Positions 52,940-61,536 of a stretch of DNA of 64,000 nt are shown one piece after another; the stretch's first letter is position 1, and each line of letters starts with the position of its first letter. Location: contig NZ_KB898663.1 in assembly GCF_000377765.1 (NCBI RefSeq), positions 372,001-436,000 of the forward strand, in the 5' to 3' direction. A program made the position numbers and the translations under genes. A model generated the notes under the pieces. The model did no database searches and was not told the origin of the DNA. It saw only the letters and a program-made list of their open reading frames with translations. This DNA is from Gracilibacillus lacisalsi DSM 19029. Its GTDB lineage: Bacteria > Bacillota > Bacilli > Bacillales > Amphibacillaceae.

Positions 52940-53965
52940 CTATAAGGTTATATTCTTCTTCGTTTCATTCGCTTCTAATGCTGCTAAAATAATTTGTAAT
53001 GATTTATAGCCTTCTTCTCCGTCTATTAATGGTTTGGAATCATTTCGTACACTGTCAACAAAATGATCAATAACACCTGAAGACGTTTGGCCACCACTGT
53101 CATTGGTTTGGATTTGACCAAGCTCATAATTGATTTTTGATCCGTCTGTATAGGTTGCTATTAAGCTGTAAGCAGGATCATCTTCAAGACGAAGCATTCC
53201 TTTTTCTCCGTAAATGACGGTTGAGTTATCTTCTCCAGCTCCATAAGCCCAGCTAGCTGTCAATGTACCAATAATGCCCTTCTCACTACGTAAAATCGTA
53301 ACCGCTTGATCATCAACATCACTGTTCTCCTTGGCAGACGATTCTACCATAGCCGCTACTTCAGTAAATTCTGTTCCCAAAATATAGCGAATTAAATCAG
53401 CTTTATGTACGCCAAGGTCACCTAACGCACCAATAAATGCCTCTTCTTTACGGAAGAACCAGCTTTCCTTTCCATCAATACTCCAACCTTCTGGCCCACC
53501 ATGACCGAATGTGGTACGGAAGCTGTACACTTTGCCGATCTCACCATTTGCGATTAATTGTCTCGCTTTTTCATGGCTAGGTACAAAGCGTTGATTATGT
53601 GCGATCATTAATTTTTTACCTGCTTTATTGCTAGTATCGATCATTTGCTTTGCCTCTTCTTCAGAAGTTGCCATCGGTTTTTCACATAAAACATGTTTCC
53701 CTTGTTCAGCAGCAAATATAGAGACAGGCGCATGCAAATAGTTCGGTAAACAAACGCTGACAAGATCTGCGTTAGAGTCTGTTATCGCTTGTTTATAATC
53801 CGTATACGCTTGTGCGTTATATTCAGATGCTGCTGACTGAGCACGCTCCTCTTTAATATCACAGACAGCCACAATTTCTACAAAAGGATTTCCCTGATAT
53901 TCTGGTAAATGACGATGAATTGCAATACTTCCACAGCCAATTACAGCAACTTTTAACTTTTCCAT
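52940..53965 (-). CDS. Gfo/Idh/MocA-family oxidoreductase
   Basis: A 341-residue dehydrogenase with VAVIGCGSIAIHRHLPEYQG, CEKPMATSEEEAKQMID and GALGDLGVHKADLIRYILG. The start at 53965 gives nine bases to GGGAG; the ATG three codons upstream touches that site. It is the second gene of the operon and only a distant relative of the dehydrogenase at 50899-51939. Confidence 0.93.
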   Translation of the reverse strand: MEKLKVAVIGCGSIAIHRHLPEYQGNPFVEIVAVCDIKEERAQSAASEYNAQAYTDYKQAITDSNADLVSVCLPNYLHAPVSIFAAEQGKHVLCEKPMATSEEEAKQMIDTSNKAGKKLMIAHNQRFVPSHEKARQLIANGEIGKVYSFRTTFGHGGPEGWSIDGKESWFFRKEEAFIGALGDLGVHKADLIRYILGTEFTEVAAMVESSAKENSDVDDQAVTILRSEKGIIGTLTASWAYGAGEDNSTVIYGEKGMLRLEDDPAYSLIATYTDGSKINYELGQIQTNDSGGQTSSGVIDHFVDSVRNDSKPLIDGEEGYKSLQIILAALEANETKKNITL

Positions 53966-53980
53966 AGATTCCATCTCCCT

Positions 53981-54703
53981 TTATGATTTTGGTTTTATTT
54001 CTTCTAATGGTTGGGCATTTCCATAGCTAGAAAATTCCCTTGTTGTTGGCTTAGCCCATCTTACGGCATTTTGAATTACTTTTTGAACATCTTGATGGTA
54101 ATACGTCGGGTAGCCTTCGTGACCTGGGCGGAAATAAAAGACTTTGCCATGTCCTCTTCGATAGGTACAACCGGAGCGGAATACTTCCCCGCCTTCAAAC
54201 CAGCTGACAAGCACTAATTCATCTGGTGCAGGGATATCAAAATGTTCTCCATACATTTCTTCTTTTTCTATTTCAATATATTCACCAATCCCTTCGACAA
54301 TCGGATGAGAAGGATTGACCACCCACATTCTTTCCTTTTCATCTGCTTCACGCCATTTCAAGTCACAGCCAGTTCCCATTAATTTCTGAAAGATTTTCGA
54401 GAAATGTCCGGAATGAAGGACAATCAATCCCATTCCTTCAAGTACACGTTTATGTACTTTATCCACTATTTCATCAGCTACCTCATGATGAGCTAAATGT
54501 CCCCACCATAGCATGACATCTGTCTCTGCTAACTTTTCATCCGTAATTCCATGGTTCGGCTCATCTAATGTAGCGGTTTCAACATGAATATCGTCTGTTT
54601 CTAAAAACGCTTTAATTGCTTCATGAATCCCATTCGGATAGATTTTTGCTACTTCTTCGTCTTGCTGTTCATGTCTGAATTCATTCCATATTAAAACATT
54701 CAT
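53981..54703 (-). CDS. ThuA-domain protein
   Basis: A 240-residue ThuA (glutamine-amidotransferase-like fold) protein: [10 protein letters not shown] at the start, [31 protein letters not shown], and [23 protein letters not shown] at the end. ThuA proteins occur in disaccharide (trehalose, maltitol) and 3-keto-glycoside catabolism; the reaction is not clearly defined. It is the first gene of the five-gene operon, facing the AraC regulator gene across a repeat-rich gap. Confidence 0.93.
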   Translation of the reverse strand: MNVLIWNEFRHEQQDEEVAKIYPNGIHEAIKAFLETDDIHVETATLDEPNHGITDEKLAETDVMLWWGHLAHHEVADEIVDKVHKRVLEGMGLIVLHSGHFSKIFQKLMGTGCDLKWREADEKERMWVVNPSHPIVEGIGEYIEIEKEEMYGEHFDIPAPDELVLVSWFEGGEVFRSGCTYRRGHGKVFYFRPGHEGYPTYYHQDVQKVIQNAVRWAKPTTREFSSYGNAQPLEEIKPKS

Positions 54704-54893
54704 TAATTTCTACTCCACCTTTCGTATTTGCGTAAAGAATAAGAGTTAACAATCAAAATCATGATGAGCGAAAATAGACCGCTCTGATAATGTTACCCTT
54801 TTCATTTTGCAATATTAGTTATTTATTATCATAAATGATCAGCTATCATTTGAACATAAATGATATAATCAAAACATGAACTATTTTGCTATA

Positions 54894-54946
54894 AAGTGAG
54901 ACTTGCAGCAGTGGGATTTTCACTGCTGGTTAGCGATACTTATCAG
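54894..54946. repeat. Dispersed hairpin repeat, copy B
   Basis: AAGTGAGACTTG is followed by the perfect stem CAGCAGTG-GGATTTT-CACTGCTG and then the tail GGTTAGCGATACTTATCAGG. A second copy starts 117 bp to the right. The gap between the ThuA and AraC genes (377 bp) is largely filled by this pair. Confidence 0.7.
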
Positions 54947-55010
54947 GGTGTTACCGAGCGTTAACTTCTTGATATACTCTTACATATTACGGACGGTTAC
55001 CACCGTGGAA

Positions 55011-55062
55011 AAGTGAGACTTCTAGCAGTGGGATTTTCACTGTTGGTTAGCGAAACTTATCT
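55011..55062. repeat. Dispersed hairpin repeat, copy C, directly before the AraC gene
   Basis: AAGTGAGACTTC, the stem AGCAGTG-GGATTTT-CACTGTT and the tail GGTTAGCGAAACTTATCTG repeat copy B with about six changes. It ends eight bases before the GGAGG of the AraC gene, so it would form a hairpin in that leader RNA. Confidence 0.7.
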
Positions 55063-55080
55063 GAAATGGAGGATTTTTTG

Positions 55081-55845
55081 ATGAAAATTAATTTTTGCGG
55101 TTACTCTTATCATAATTATCGTTATCACACATCCCATCAATCTCGATATGCGTCATACTTATTCCGTCTTCAAACAGAGGGAAGGTCACAGGTGAAGGTA
55201 AATGCGGATACTCGTGTAGTGGAAAAAGGAGATTTACTTATTATAAAACCCGGGGAGAATTATGAGTTATACGTGGAGGAAGGACAACAAAGCGGCGATT
55301 TTCATTTATATTGTGAAGGAAAATGGATAGACGAACGCTTCAAGGACGCTCCAACCTTTGCAAAAATCACATTAGATGAAGCAGTATTAGATTTCTGGCA
55401 TCATTTGATCATTGAGGAAAGACGCCCGAAAAAAGAAAGAAACAGCGAACTTACCTACTATTTGGTTAGTGCACTGTGTGTTTCTTTACAAAGAGCTATG
55501 GATAAAAGATCGAATGACATCTACCGTCCGTATGTAGTAACGAAAATGATGCGCTTCATTGAGGAAAACGCGACAAAACAAGGCTTTAAAGTAGAGGACA
55601 TTGCCAATCACTGCAACCTGAGTGTTTCTAGATGTGTGCATCTGTTCAAAGAACATGTCAATCAAACGTTAATTGAGTATGCCCAATCTATTCGCATATC
55701 TGCAGCAATTAACCAAATGAAATATACTACGATGACACTTGAAAATATTGCCCAAAATTGTGGATTTGGCTCTTACTCTTATTTCCATCGCGTTTTCAAA
55801 AAAAATTATGATGTCTCCCCAAGAGCATATCGTGAAAAAATGTAG
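55081..55845 (+). CDS. AraC-family transcriptional regulator
   Basis: A 254-residue regulator with an N-terminal cupin-like sensing domain (YASYLFRLQTEGRSQVKVNA) and a C-terminal AraC double helix-turn-helix (VEDIANHCNLSVSRCVHLFK, then NCGFGSYSYFHRVFKK). I chose the ATG at 55081 after GGAGG. It faces the ThuA operon and probably controls it in response to a sugar. Confidence 0.94.
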   Translation: MKINFCGYSYHNYRYHTSHQSRYASYLFRLQTEGRSQVKVNADTRVVEKGDLLIIKPGENYELYVEEGQQSGDFHLYCEGKWIDERFKDAPTFAKITLDEAVLDFWHHLIIEERRPKKERNSELTYYLVSALCVSLQRAMDKRSNDIYRPYVVTKMMRFIEENATKQGFKVEDIANHCNLSVSRCVHLFKEHVNQTLIEYAQSIRISAAINQMKYTTMTLENIAQNCGFGSYSYFHRVFKKNYDVSPRAYREKM

Positions 55846-55850
55846 GATGA

Positions 55851-56528
55851 TCAGCCGGTCATATCAGACAATATTTGCAGAAGTTCGACTCGACTTTTAA
55901 TTTTAAGCTTTTTATAAATGAGTGACAAATAATTCTTGACTGTCCCCTCACTGATCCCTAATTGATCGGCTATCATTCGGTTTGTCCAACCTTTTTTCAT
56001 CAACTGAATAATTTGCAATTCACGATTGTTCAAATCTTTATGTTGATTAAACTGTTCTTTAATAAAATGCAATGAACTTTCCCGTTCCAGCTTAAGTAGG
56101 GATTCTAAACGCTGTGAAAAATGCTGAACTAATGTCTGAGGAGCAACAAATTTACCATCCATAATAAAACGAAGTGTATCTTTAAATTCATCTAATCCTG
56201 AACTTTTTAATATGTATCCATCAGCTGAAACAGATAGTACTGTTTCGATCGACTCTTCATCATCAAAAGCAGATAATAAAACTACTTTAATGTTTGGGTG
56301 CATTTCTTTTAATTTTTTTGCACATTCTAATCCATTCATAACCGGCATATGAATATCTAATAAAATCAAAAAGGGACGAACTTCCTTCTCTTTGATAAAA
56401 TTGATGACTTCTTGTCCATTTGTTAATGTACCAATCACCCGAAACTCTTCCATGTCTTCCACAAAATTCGTAATCATATCACGAAAAAGTGTTTGTGACT
56501 CTGCCACAACTACCGTGTGTTTTATCAT
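55851..56528 (-). CDS. Orphan NarL/FixJ-type response regulator
   Basis: A 225-residue protein: receiver domain with D58 in LILLDIHMPV and a LuxR-type helix-turn-helix (ELQIIQLMKKGWTNRMIADQ, then LGISEGTVKNYLSLIYKKL). It resembles DegU. No histidine kinase gene is adjacent, so it is an orphan here. It ends five bases from the convergent AraC gene. Its closeness to glycosyltransferase genes and a SinR-like gene suggests an exopolysaccharide or biofilm role. Confidence 0.92.
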   Translation of the reverse strand: MIKHTVVVAESQTLFRDMITNFVEDMEEFRVIGTLTNGQEVINFIKEKEVRPFLILLDIHMPVMNGLECAKKLKEMHPNIKVVLLSAFDDEESIETVLSVSADGYILKSSGLDEFKDTLRFIMDGKFVAPQTLVQHFSQRLESLLKLERESSLHFIKEQFNQHKDLNNRELQIIQLMKKGWTNRMIADQLGISEGTVKNYLSLIYKKLKIKSRVELLQILSDMTG

Positions 56529-56732
56529 ACTATTTTCCCCCTATTATTTACTAAATTAATGATTATTTTAATCTAGCTATTACTTAAGCTCCTGACTCTT
56601 TTTTATTATAACGCATTTTTCATTCGTTTTAAAGAACATTTTGGTTTAAATTTACTATTTTTTATTTTTAATTGTCCATTGAGTTGTAGAATTTTTGACT
56701 TTTACGTGAAAACTAGTCGAATCAAAGCCACT

Positions 56733-57737
56733 TTATTTATATTTTTTTATTAACTTTAAGATCTGTTGATTATAATAAGGTGGTTCATTTTTCATATAAA
56801 TGATAGGCTTCTTCATTGTTTCAGCTTCAAAATTTAACGCAGATTGTGGCTCCCATTCCACGTAGAGATCAGCTTGTTCTAAATATCGAAATACATTGGC
56901 TATACTACCAATAAACACAACATAATCCTCTAATTGATGGTTTTTGAGCTCATTCCGGATCATTGTTTCATTGTGATGATCACCATAAAGATACCACTTG
57001 AAGGCAATCCGCTGTTTTACAAAGTACTTGATCATAAAAATAAATCCTTCAATATGCCTCCTGTACTTTAGATTATTGGCTGATAAAACAGATAAATATT
57101 GAGGATGATACCTTGTTGCTTCATCTAATTTTAAAACGCGGTAGAGTGATTCTTTATAATAAGGATCTGCATAGTACTTTATTTGATGATTATTTTTCGC
57201 TAACTCACGATACATGGATTGTGAAGCTGTGTATATCAAATCCTGTTGACGTAATCGACCTATCACAGGTGCTACAGCCTTTTTGAACTGTCTAATTGGA
57301 AAGTAATAAATTTTCTTGTCAGCTTGTACTTTATCTCTTAAGTAAAAGGATGGGATACCAGAAGACAAACTAACTGCCTCATCAAAATGAATATGACTTT
57401 CCGCTATGCTCTCATTAATAGATTTCCAATACAACCGAACTAACGATGGAAAATTATAATATGCTTTTCTAATATGTAATGGGATTGAATGAGATTGCAA
57501 CGTATAACTCCAATTCCGCTGATCTTGGAAATTCTTTCTAGTAGAAGAAAGGACATGACTGATTGGTAGCATTACCTTTATCTGTTTATTTAAATGTTGT
57601 AAAAACATGGAATCATTCTCGAGTAATTTTACATATATCTCAGATATAGGCTCAAGATGACGGTAGGTAAGATATAATTGATGTTCAATGGAAAGCCCGA
57701 GGTCTAACGGATCAAATATCATTAACACTTTTTTCAT
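56733..57737 (-). CDS. Glycosyltransferase-like protein (GT4-like, weak)
   Basis: A 334-residue protein whose C-terminal half has the GT-B pattern (FKWYLYGDHHNETMIRNEL, VFIGSIANVFRYLEQADLYV, then EAETMKKPIIY). The N-terminal half is unlike common GT4 enzymes and contains little recognised. The ATG at 57737 lies after AAGGA; the one two codons upstream is too close. It probably builds a surface glycan with the GT4 encoded at 58330-59448. Confidence 0.6.
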   Translation of the reverse strand: MKKVLMIFDPLDLGLSIEHQLYLTYRHLEPISEIYVKLLENDSMFLQHLNKQIKVMLPISHVLSSTRKNFQDQRNWSYTLQSHSIPLHIRKAYYNFPSLVRLYWKSINESIAESHIHFDEAVSLSSGIPSFYLRDKVQADKKIYYFPIRQFKKAVAPVIGRLRQQDLIYTASQSMYRELAKNNHQIKYYADPYYKESLYRVLKLDEATRYHPQYLSVLSANNLKYRRHIEGFIFMIKYFVKQRIAFKWYLYGDHHNETMIRNELKNHQLEDYVVFIGSIANVFRYLEQADLYVEWEPQSALNFEAETMKKPIIYMKNEPPYYNQQILKLIKKYK

Positions 57738-57892
57738 GAACATTCCTTCTTTCTATCTACTTTTCACCGTAAATGCTTGCCTGAACCTCTTGGCCATTCT
57801 CATACAAGTATATGTAATTGGTTTTTTATTATAACTATTTCTAGTACCTTACTTGGTTATTAAACAAGCAGAAGTCTATATCCACTTTTACT

Positions 57893-58231
57893 TCACTTCT
57901 TTGCATCCTTTTGGTTCTTCCATTTAATGAATTCAAAGACGATTCGATATTCATCAAAGTCTGGTTTCGTTATTCCTAAGGATTTTAAATTATCGACAAA
58001 CTTGATCCATTCCTCATCATTCGTAAACGGCTGATCTTCTTCTCCTAACAGTGTCACCACTTCAACCTCTAATACTTCTGCTAATTTTTCTACTATTTGA
58101 ATAGATGGGTTATCATTTAAGTTCCGTTCGATATTACTTAAATAAGATTTTGACACATCGGACCTTTCCGCTAACTCCGATAAAGTTAAATTCTTCTTCT
58201 TTCTGATTCGGTTTATATTATTCCCTATCAT
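57893..58231 (-). CDS. SinR-like XRE-family repressor
   Basis: A 112-residue protein with an XRE helix-turn-helix (INRIRKKKNLTLSELAERSD, then VSKSYLSNIERN) and a C-terminal SinI/SinR-type dimerisation hook (WIKFVDNLKSLGITKPDFDE, then YRIVFEFIKW). This is the SinR layout of B. subtilis, where it represses biofilm matrix genes. No sinI-like gene is next to it. Glycosyltransferase genes lie on both sides, which fits control of exopolysaccharide. Confidence 0.88.
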   Translation of the reverse strand: MIGNNINRIRKKKNLTLSELAERSDVSKSYLSNIERNLNDNPSIQIVEKLAEVLEVEVVTLLGEEDQPFTNDEEWIKFVDNLKSLGITKPDFDEYRIVFEFIKWKNQKDAKK

Positions 58232-58329
58232 TTTTACAATACCTCAATCCCATCGATATTCTTTTTTTATCACATTGTTAAGGGTCTTTAAGATGCTCAT
58301 AGTCTCCCTTTACTCAAGGGAGTGTTACA

Positions 58330-59448
58330 TTATATGCCATCATCTCTTAGCTGCAAATACGTTTGCTCCGTTTGATGAACTACTTGCTCTAGATCATATC
58401 CTTTATTTATTAATATTTCTGGCGCAATAGGATTTCTAGCTTTGTTCTCATAAGCAGCATACATCGCTTCTAACCACTTTCTTTTATTATCTATAGGAAT
58501 GAATTGAACTAGTCCCACTCCCAAATCAACTTCCTTCGATATACTGTCGGAAGCAATAATCGGCAACCCTGCACCTTGTGCTTCTACTAGAGTTAGTGGT
58601 AACCCTTCGGATAAAGAAGGGAAAATAAACAAATCAAATACTTGTAACCATTTTCCCAAATCTTCTTTCGCTCCTAATAAAATCACATGATCTTGGATGC
58701 GATATTGCTTCACTTTTGCTTCGATTTCTGCTCGTAAAGGTCCATCTCCTACTAATATTAATTTTGATTGCGGAATTCTTCTGCGGAATCCTACAAATAA
58801 TTCTATTAAATAATGATAATTTTTTTGGGCAGTAAACCGACCGATATGACCAATAACAAATTCCTTATCGATGATGCCAAGTTCCTGCCTTCCTTGCTCT
58901 CTCAATGAATGCGAATAACAAAAACGCTCTAAATCGATTGCTTTAAACATGATTTCTGCTTGATTGGCCCTTCTTTTAAACAACCATTCTGCCGCTTCAG
59001 GTGAAGAAGCAAAAAAATGAGTGGCATAGAGTGGAATTAATGAGCTGGCTATCTCATCTAACATCTTTACCGTTCCTGTTGCGTTACCTTTTGTACGATG
59101 ACTATGAGCTACTCTTACAGGTATCCCTGTTCTTTTTGCTGCTCTTAAGGGATAGATACTCATCTGATTTATATGCGAATGCATAACAATGTAAAACCGA
59201 TGTCCTTTAAAAAATTGGCGTAATGATTTTCGATAACCCCTTATTCCAGCTTCCTTTATCGACGGAATACGGTATATAAGACCGCCTAACTGATGTATTT
59301 CCTGATCATAATCTCCTTCTTCATTTGTTAAAAAGTCAAATTGTACTTTGCTTCGATCCAAGTTTCGGTAGACATTCATCAGCATCGTTCCTACCTCACT
59401 TTGGTTCATACTTTCCACCACATGTAAAATTCGAAGTGCACTTTCCAC
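58330..59448 (-). CDS. GT4 glycosyltransferase (EpsF-like)
   Basis: A 372-residue GT-B enzyme: ILHVVESMNQSEVGTMLMNV at the start, RVAHSHRTKGN, IGHIGRFTAQKNYHYLIELF, and the donor-binding motif FPSLSEGLPLTLVEAQGAGL with its Glu pair. It resembles EpsF-type transferases of exopolysaccharide operons. It is separated from the SinR-like gene by about 100 bp. No polymerase or flippase gene lies nearby, so the cluster is incomplete. Confidence 0.92.
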   Translation of the reverse strand: MESALRILHVVESMNQSEVGTMLMNVYRNLDRSKVQFDFLTNEEGDYDQEIHQLGGLIYRIPSIKEAGIRGYRKSLRQFFKGHRFYIVMHSHINQMSIYPLRAAKRTGIPVRVAHSHRTKGNATGTVKMLDEIASSLIPLYATHFFASSPEAAEWLFKRRANQAEIMFKAIDLERFCYSHSLREQGRQELGIIDKEFVIGHIGRFTAQKNYHYLIELFVGFRRRIPQSKLILVGDGPLRAEIEAKVKQYRIQDHVILLGAKEDLGKWLQVFDLFIFPSLSEGLPLTLVEAQGAGLPIIASDSISKEVDLGVGLVQFIPIDNKRKWLEAMYAAYENKARNPIAPEILINKGYDLEQVVHQTEQTYLQLRDDGI

Positions 59449-59528
59449 CTTTGTTCCTCCTCAATCATTTCATTATAACGAACGGTTATGTATATCGTTT
59501 TATTGCAGGGCTTTATCTCCCACTGTAT

Positions 59529-59610
59529 GTTAGCAAAACTTATAAGGGTATTAACTCTCCGAACTCCTTAGATTTGCGGATGATTTGTACCGTGATAAAG
59601 TGGGAATCTA
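59529..59610. repeat. Dispersed repeat, copy D (degenerate)
   Basis: GTTAGCAAAACTTATAAGGG (59529-59548) matches the tail of copies A-C. Further right, GCGGATGATTTGTACCGTGA and AAAGTGGGA match, with changes, the segment between copies B and C at 54990-55018. The stem before the tail is lost except for CCCACTG. Confidence 0.5.
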
Positions 59611-59789
59611 TCATTTTTTATGCAAACCTTTAAAACTACATCATTTCTCTATAAAGAACATAAATATATATTCTCATGATTTTAATAGGATGTCAACTAA
59701 CATTTGGAAGTAAGAAAAACCGGTAAACAACGACGTCCATTATTACTTTGGTAGTAATGATAAAATATTTGAACAACTTGATCACCACT
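59611..59789. other. Intergenic stretch, no gene recognised
   Basis: This part of the 680-bp gap between the GT4 gene and the small membrane protein gene holds no supported frame, operator or terminator. It is flanked by a dispersed repeat and the large palindrome. Confidence 0.5.
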
Positions 59790-59912
59790 CCGGCTGCCCA
59801 TTTCCCTTTCCGTGGGGTTTGCCCTTCAGCTAACTTTTTCGAGCAAAAACCGCTCGAAAAAGTGGATCTTCAGGTCAAACAATTCCCACAGGAGTGAAAA
59901 TGGGCGGCCTTC
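59790..59912. repeat. Large imperfect palindrome (about 120 bp) with perfect 12-bp apex stem
   Basis: The apex is ACTTTTTCGAGC (59833-59844), loop AAAAACC, GCTCGAAAAAGT (59852-59863). Outward, GTTTGCCCT faces AGGTCAAAC, GTGGG faces CCCAC, and GGCTGCCCATTT (59793-59804) faces AAATGGGCGGCC (59898-59909). The pairing covers most of the element. Right of it a segment TGCCCGCGGAAAGCGTAGTA (59961-59980) looks like a common Bacillaceae repeat. It is more GC-rich than its surroundings. Confidence 0.75.
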
Positions 59913-60071
59913 GTTAAGATCTGCTCTACAACACTAACATAAAGTTAGCGACTTTTACTTTGCCCGCGGAAAGCGTAGTAATTAGTTGGAATGTTGCCAA
60001 TATCCATCAAACCTTTCAAAATAACTACTTCGTTTAACACGGTTATTGCGCTGATTTTATACGTTCCATAT

Positions 60072-60105
60072 AAAAATAGAAGGATGAACATGGCTCATCC
60101 TTCTA
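60072..60105 (-). terminator. Intrinsic terminator after the small membrane protein gene
   Basis: TAGAAGGATGA and TCATCCTTCTA form a perfect 11-bp stem with a seven-base loop; on the minus strand it is followed by TTTTTA. Confidence 0.9.
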
Positions 60106-60128
60106 CTTATTATCTATTTGATTGTTCG

Positions 60129-60572
60129 CTATTCTTCCATCATCTTTCTTCTGTCATTTTCTTCTGTTAAGAAATTAATAAATGTTTGTAGCCCCATTTT
60201 CGGCTGTGCTTTTATGAGAGAAATATAATCTTTCTTTTTGTGTTCATTTAAGATGTCACTTTTTTCAATTCTAGTTACGATATGTTCCATCTCTAATTGT
60301 TGGATTTTTTTCTTAATGTGCTTGGATTCTTTATATAACGCCATTCCAACTGCGGCCATCAATGCATAGACAACGACAACGGCAACCATACCATTTGAAA
60401 ATCCACCAAAAAACAAGAAAAAGATTAAGTTAAACACCGAGATAAACAATAACGGAACAGCAAACATCATATATTTAGCATTCTTTTTGATTAAAGGATT
60501 TATTTTATGAAATAACTTTTCTAACTCGCCTTTCATAAATGCGGGAATGTTACTGGTAAAAAACGAAACCAT
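60129..60572 (-). CDS. Small membrane protein, DUF5392/YwnF-like
   Basis: A 147-residue protein with two hydrophobic helices (about 34-56 and 62-80) between charged cytoplasmic ends; the C-terminal half is helical and basic (KHIKKKIQQLEMEHIVTRIE). The layout resembles B. subtilis YwnF (DUF5392), recognised from memory only. Function unknown. It is a single-gene unit. Confidence 0.65.
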   Translation of the reverse strand: MVSFFTSNIPAFMKGELEKLFHKINPLIKKNAKYMMFAVPLLFISVFNLIFFLFFGGFSNGMVAVVVVYALMAAVGMALYKESKHIKKKIQQLEMEHIVTRIEKSDILNEHKKKDYISLIKAQPKMGLQTFINFLTEENDRRKMMEE

Positions 60573-60755
60573 AACGATAACCTCCTTACTAGAGTTATAC
60601 CCAAATTTGTTAAAAGAAAAACCTACACCTTTTTCATTGGTATAGGATTCATGACAATTATCTCTATAGTACTATTATATGTTTCACACCTGTAGAACGT
60701 CAAAATCTTTGCTTTAGCAAAAGATAATACCTTATGATGGGGATGAGGTGATAAA

Positions 60756-61475
60756 ATGAGATTCGCTTTTATTTCGGACATTCACGGAAATGCTGTAGCT
60801 TTGGAAGAAGTATTACATGATATCGAAAAGAAACAAGTTGATCGTATTGCCGTACTTGGTGATATCGCCTATCGTGGACCTGAACCATCCAAGTCAATAA
60901 ACTTAATTCGGGGATTAAACACGGATGTTATCAAAGGGAATGCTGATCAATGGGTTGTTAGGGGTGTTCGAGAAGGTGAAGTGCCACAGCAAGCCTTGGA
61001 AACCATGCAGCAAGAACAAGAATGGATAAGAAGCCAACTAAATGAAGAGCAAATTTCGTACCTTGAGTCTCTGCCAACAGAATTAACATTAGAAGAAGAG
61101 GGAGTCCGGCTTCATGCTTTCCATGCAACTCCCGACAGTTTATTTGATGTGGTCTTACCAAATATGAAGGACAATGATCTGTTAGCAAAATTAACGACAA
61201 AGAAAGAAGCAGAATTATATTTATATGGCCATATTCACAAAGCTTACGAACGTACAGTAGAAGGTAAAACCATTATTAATTTAGGTAGTGTTGGTTTACC
61301 TTTTGACGGGATTGCCAAAGCTTCTTATGTAATCATTGATATTGTCGCGGGACAAGTACAAACAAGTCATGTGCGAGTTCCATATGATCTTGAAAAAGTG
61401 TGCCAGCAATATGAAGAGTTTAACTATCCTAATGTAGAAAAGATGCAGAATATTATTCGCTCTGGTCGCAACTAA
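60756..61475 (+). CDS. Metallophosphoesterase (calcineurin-like)
   Basis: A 239-residue phosphoesterase with all metal-binding motifs: ISDIHGN (D9, H11), AVLGDIAYRGP, IKGNADQW, HAFHATP and YGHIHKAY. It is of the YfcE/MJ0936-like group that act on phosphodiesters or nucleotides. Substrate unknown. GATGAGGTG precedes the ATG. Confidence 0.92.
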   Translation: MRFAFISDIHGNAVALEEVLHDIEKKQVDRIAVLGDIAYRGPEPSKSINLIRGLNTDVIKGNADQWVVRGVREGEVPQQALETMQQEQEWIRSQLNEEQISYLESLPTELTLEEEGVRLHAFHATPDSLFDVVLPNMKDNDLLAKLTTKKEAELYLYGHIHKAYERTVEGKTIINLGSVGLPFDGIAKASYVIIDIVAGQVQTSHVRVPYDLEKVCQQYEEFNYPNVEKMQNIIRSGRN

Positions 61476-61485
61476 TTGATTTTTA

Positions 61486-61532
61486 GTGCCTGTTCACGAG
61501 TTTTTGTGGTATGATCTCGTGAACAGAGGCAC
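61486..61532. terminator. Long hairpin between convergent genes
   Basis: GTGCC-T-GTTCACGAG (61486-61500) pairs with CTCGTGAAC-AGA-GGCAC (61516-61532) around a 15-base loop. No T run follows on the plus strand within five bases. It lies between the convergent phosphoesterase and cadA-like genes and probably blocks read-through. Confidence 0.6.
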
Positions 61533-61536
61533 CTAT

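Noticed and set aside
54958-54972. CGTTAACTT, similar to the LacI operator core, before the AraC gene
   Set aside because: It lies within the repeat pair and lacks the left arm and a promoter in the right place.
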